Positions 62,917 to 64,000 of a stretch of DNA of 64,000 nucleotides are shown one piece after another. This DNA is from Sphaerobacter sp. Lineage in GTDB: Bacteria > Chloroflexota > Chloroflexia > Thermomicrobiales > Thermomicrobiaceae. The notes under the pieces are model-generated. The model saw only the letters and a list, made by a program, of their open reading frames with translations, did no database searches and had not been told where the DNA came from. The translations under genes were made by a program, and so were the position numbers. Within the stretch, counting starts at the first letter, position 1. Every line of letters starts with the position of its first letter. The stretch lies in NCBI GenBank assembly GCA_029961075.1, contig JASBVL010000002.1, positions 20,642 through 84,641 of the forward strand, in the 5' to 3' direction.

Positions 62917-64000
62917 GTGGCAATTCCCAAGACCCTGCGTCGCATCATCCGCCCGGCCATCCTCGATCTGGACGGGTACGTCCCCGTCGAGCCGATCGAG
63001 GCGGTGGCTGAGCGCATCCACAAGCCGGTCGGCGACCTGATCCGCCTGCACATGAACGAGAACCCCTACGGCACCTCGGTTCGCGTGCAGGAAGTGCTGG
63101 CGAGCTTCGACCACTACCATTCCTACCCCGACGCCGACCAGCGGGTGGCACGGGAGCGCATCGCGGCCTATGCCGGTGCCCCGGCGGACCGCATCGTCCT
63201 CGGCAACGGGTCGGACGAACTGCTCGATCTCCTGCTCCTGATCACGATCGACCCCGGCGACGAGGTCATCGTGCCGACGCCGACCTTCGGGGTCTACGAG
63301 GCGCGTCCACCGCTGTTCGGTGGGGTCGTGCGCCGGGTCCCGCGCACGGCCGACTTCGATCTGGACGTGGAGGCCATCGAGCGCGCGGTCACCGAGCGGA
63401 CCAAGCTGATCGTCGTCGCCGCGCCCAACAATCCGACGGGCAACCTGCCCACGACCCAGCAGATCGTCCGGCTGCTCCGCACCGGCGCGCTGGTCGTCGC
63501 GGACGAGGCGTACTTCGAGTTCGCCGGCAAGACCTTCCTCCCGCTCGCACGGGAGTTCGACAATTTGGTCATTCTGCGGACCTTCAGCAAGTGGGCGGGG
63601 CTCGCCGGCCTGCGGGTGGGCTACGCCATCCTGCCCGACGCGCTCGCCGAGCAGGTGTGGAAGGTCAAGCAGCCGTTCAACGTCAGCGTGGCGGGACTCA
63701 GGGCGGTCGAAGCCGTCCTCGACGATGTCGACTACCTGCGGCAGTCGGTCACCCGCATCAAGATCGAGCGGGGGCGCCTCTACCGGGCGCTGCGCAAGCT
63801 CAACTTCCTGCAGCCCTACCCCTCGCACGGCAACTTCATCCTGTGCCGGGTCACGCGCGGCGACGCCCACGACATCCACCGGCGCCTGGAGCGGCAGGGT
63901 ATCCTCGTCCGGAAGTACAGCAGCCCCGACCTGCGGCGCTACCTGCGGATCACCGTCGGCCGCCCCGAGCATACCGACCTCCTCATGGCGGCGCTGCGCG
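62917..64000 (+). CDS. hisC: Histidinol-phosphate aminotransferase (partial, end off window)
   Basis: PLP-dependent transaminase for histidine synthesis, 361 codons in the window with only a few residues probably missing beyond 64000. It has HMNENPYG near residue 48, YPDADQRVAR near 70, GNGSDELLDL near 90, PNNPTGN near 170, DEAYFEF near 197 and the PLP lysine in TFSKWAGLAGLR near 222-235. The family also covers other aromatic or cobalamin-related transaminases (CobD-like), but the motifs fit HisC. GTG 62917 has GGGGGA about 12 nt upstream. Confidence 0.93.
   Translation, partial: MAIPKTLRRIIRPAILDLDGYVPVEPIEAVAERIHKPVGDLIRLHMNENPYGTSVRVQEVLASFDHYHSYPDADQRVARERIAAYAGAPADRIVLGNGSDELLDLLLLITIDPGDEVIVPTPTFGVYEARPPLFGGVVRRVPRTADFDLDVEAIERAVTERTKLIVVAAPNNPTGNLPTTQQIVRLLRTGALVVADEAYFEFAGKTFLPLAREFDNLVILRTFSKWAGLAGLRVGYAILPDALAEQVWKVKQPFNVSVAGLRAVEAVLDDVDYLRQSVTRIKIERGRLYRALRKLNFLQPYPSHGNFILCRVTRGDAHDIHRRLERQGILVRKYSSPDLRRYLRITVGRPEHTDLLMAALR

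Overview
The window is a GC-rich (roughly 70 %), densely coded bacterial chromosome segment with genes on both strands. Gene content and style suggest a thermophilic Chloroflexota of the Thermomicrobia/Sphaerobacter type: eukaryote-like single-chain glycyl-tRNA synthetase, HspR-ClpB, the EF-G2 paralogue, a fused homocysteine methyltransferase/MTHF reductase, many GTG starts and CPBP proteases. The taxon is an inference from content; nothing in the window names it. Both ends cut genes: clpC at the left (C-terminus missing) and hisC at the right (last residues missing).

Layout. 1-11 kb: clpC, rpsA, a serine-pyruvate/alanine-glyoxylate aminotransferase, a frameshifted TIM-barrel gene, then a leftward group (M20 peptidase, O-antigen-ligase-like membrane protein, holin-like protein, 4-hydroxy-2-oxoglutarate-aldolase-like enzyme, small phosphoesterase). 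11-21 kb: moaA, a LmbE deacetylase divergent from a GT4 glycosyltransferase, hisS with a coupled TIM-barrel gene, moaB, and the rplS-rnhB-yraN operon behind the methionine/folate fusion enzyme. 21-28 kb: ECF sigma factor with overlapping anti-sigma gene, CPBP protease, parB, glyS, xerC/D. 28-38 kb: rseP, ispG, a tightly overlapping cyclase/kinase/queG trio, coaX, the EF-G2 gene, an RNase H-like gene and tRNA-Val(GAC). 38-44 kb: a T-box leader and thrS, an M19 dipeptidase, a peptide-binding lipoprotein. 43.9-48.3 kb: three consecutive leftward genes that are all disrupted (stop codon, frameshifts, a 16-bp tandem duplication, truncation). 48.6-57 kb: methyltransferase, HAD phosphatase, M20 peptidase, DUF4349 lipoprotein, small membrane proteins and hspR-clpB. 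57-64 kb: two D-Ala-D-Ala carboxypeptidases, plsC-cmk-rluB, hisC.

The genes are mostly housekeeping: translation (rpsA, rplS, hisS, glyS, thrS, EF-G2, tRNA-Val, queG, rluB), proteostasis (clpC, hspR-clpB, rseP), cofactors (moaA, moaB, coaX, ispG, metF), cell wall and lipid (two DacA-type enzymes, PlsC) and chromosome maintenance (parB, xerC/D, rnhB).

The most unusual non-coding feature is a repeat family made of degenerate 7-bp units (consensus CGCANNA, or TNNTGCG on the other strand). The units stay in strict 7-bp register and three loci carry them as inverted arms around a CCCCTCTCCC/GGGAGAGGGG hairpin (6.06-6.20, 10.90-11.20, 38.48-38.64 kb); a fourth, arm-only array is at 17.16 kb. One copy lies between the thrS T-box terminator and the thrS coding region. 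The hairpin core also occurs alone downstream of thrS, where it probably serves as a terminator. The best regulatory find is the complete T-box leader of thrS; a smaller structured leader before glyS is less certain.
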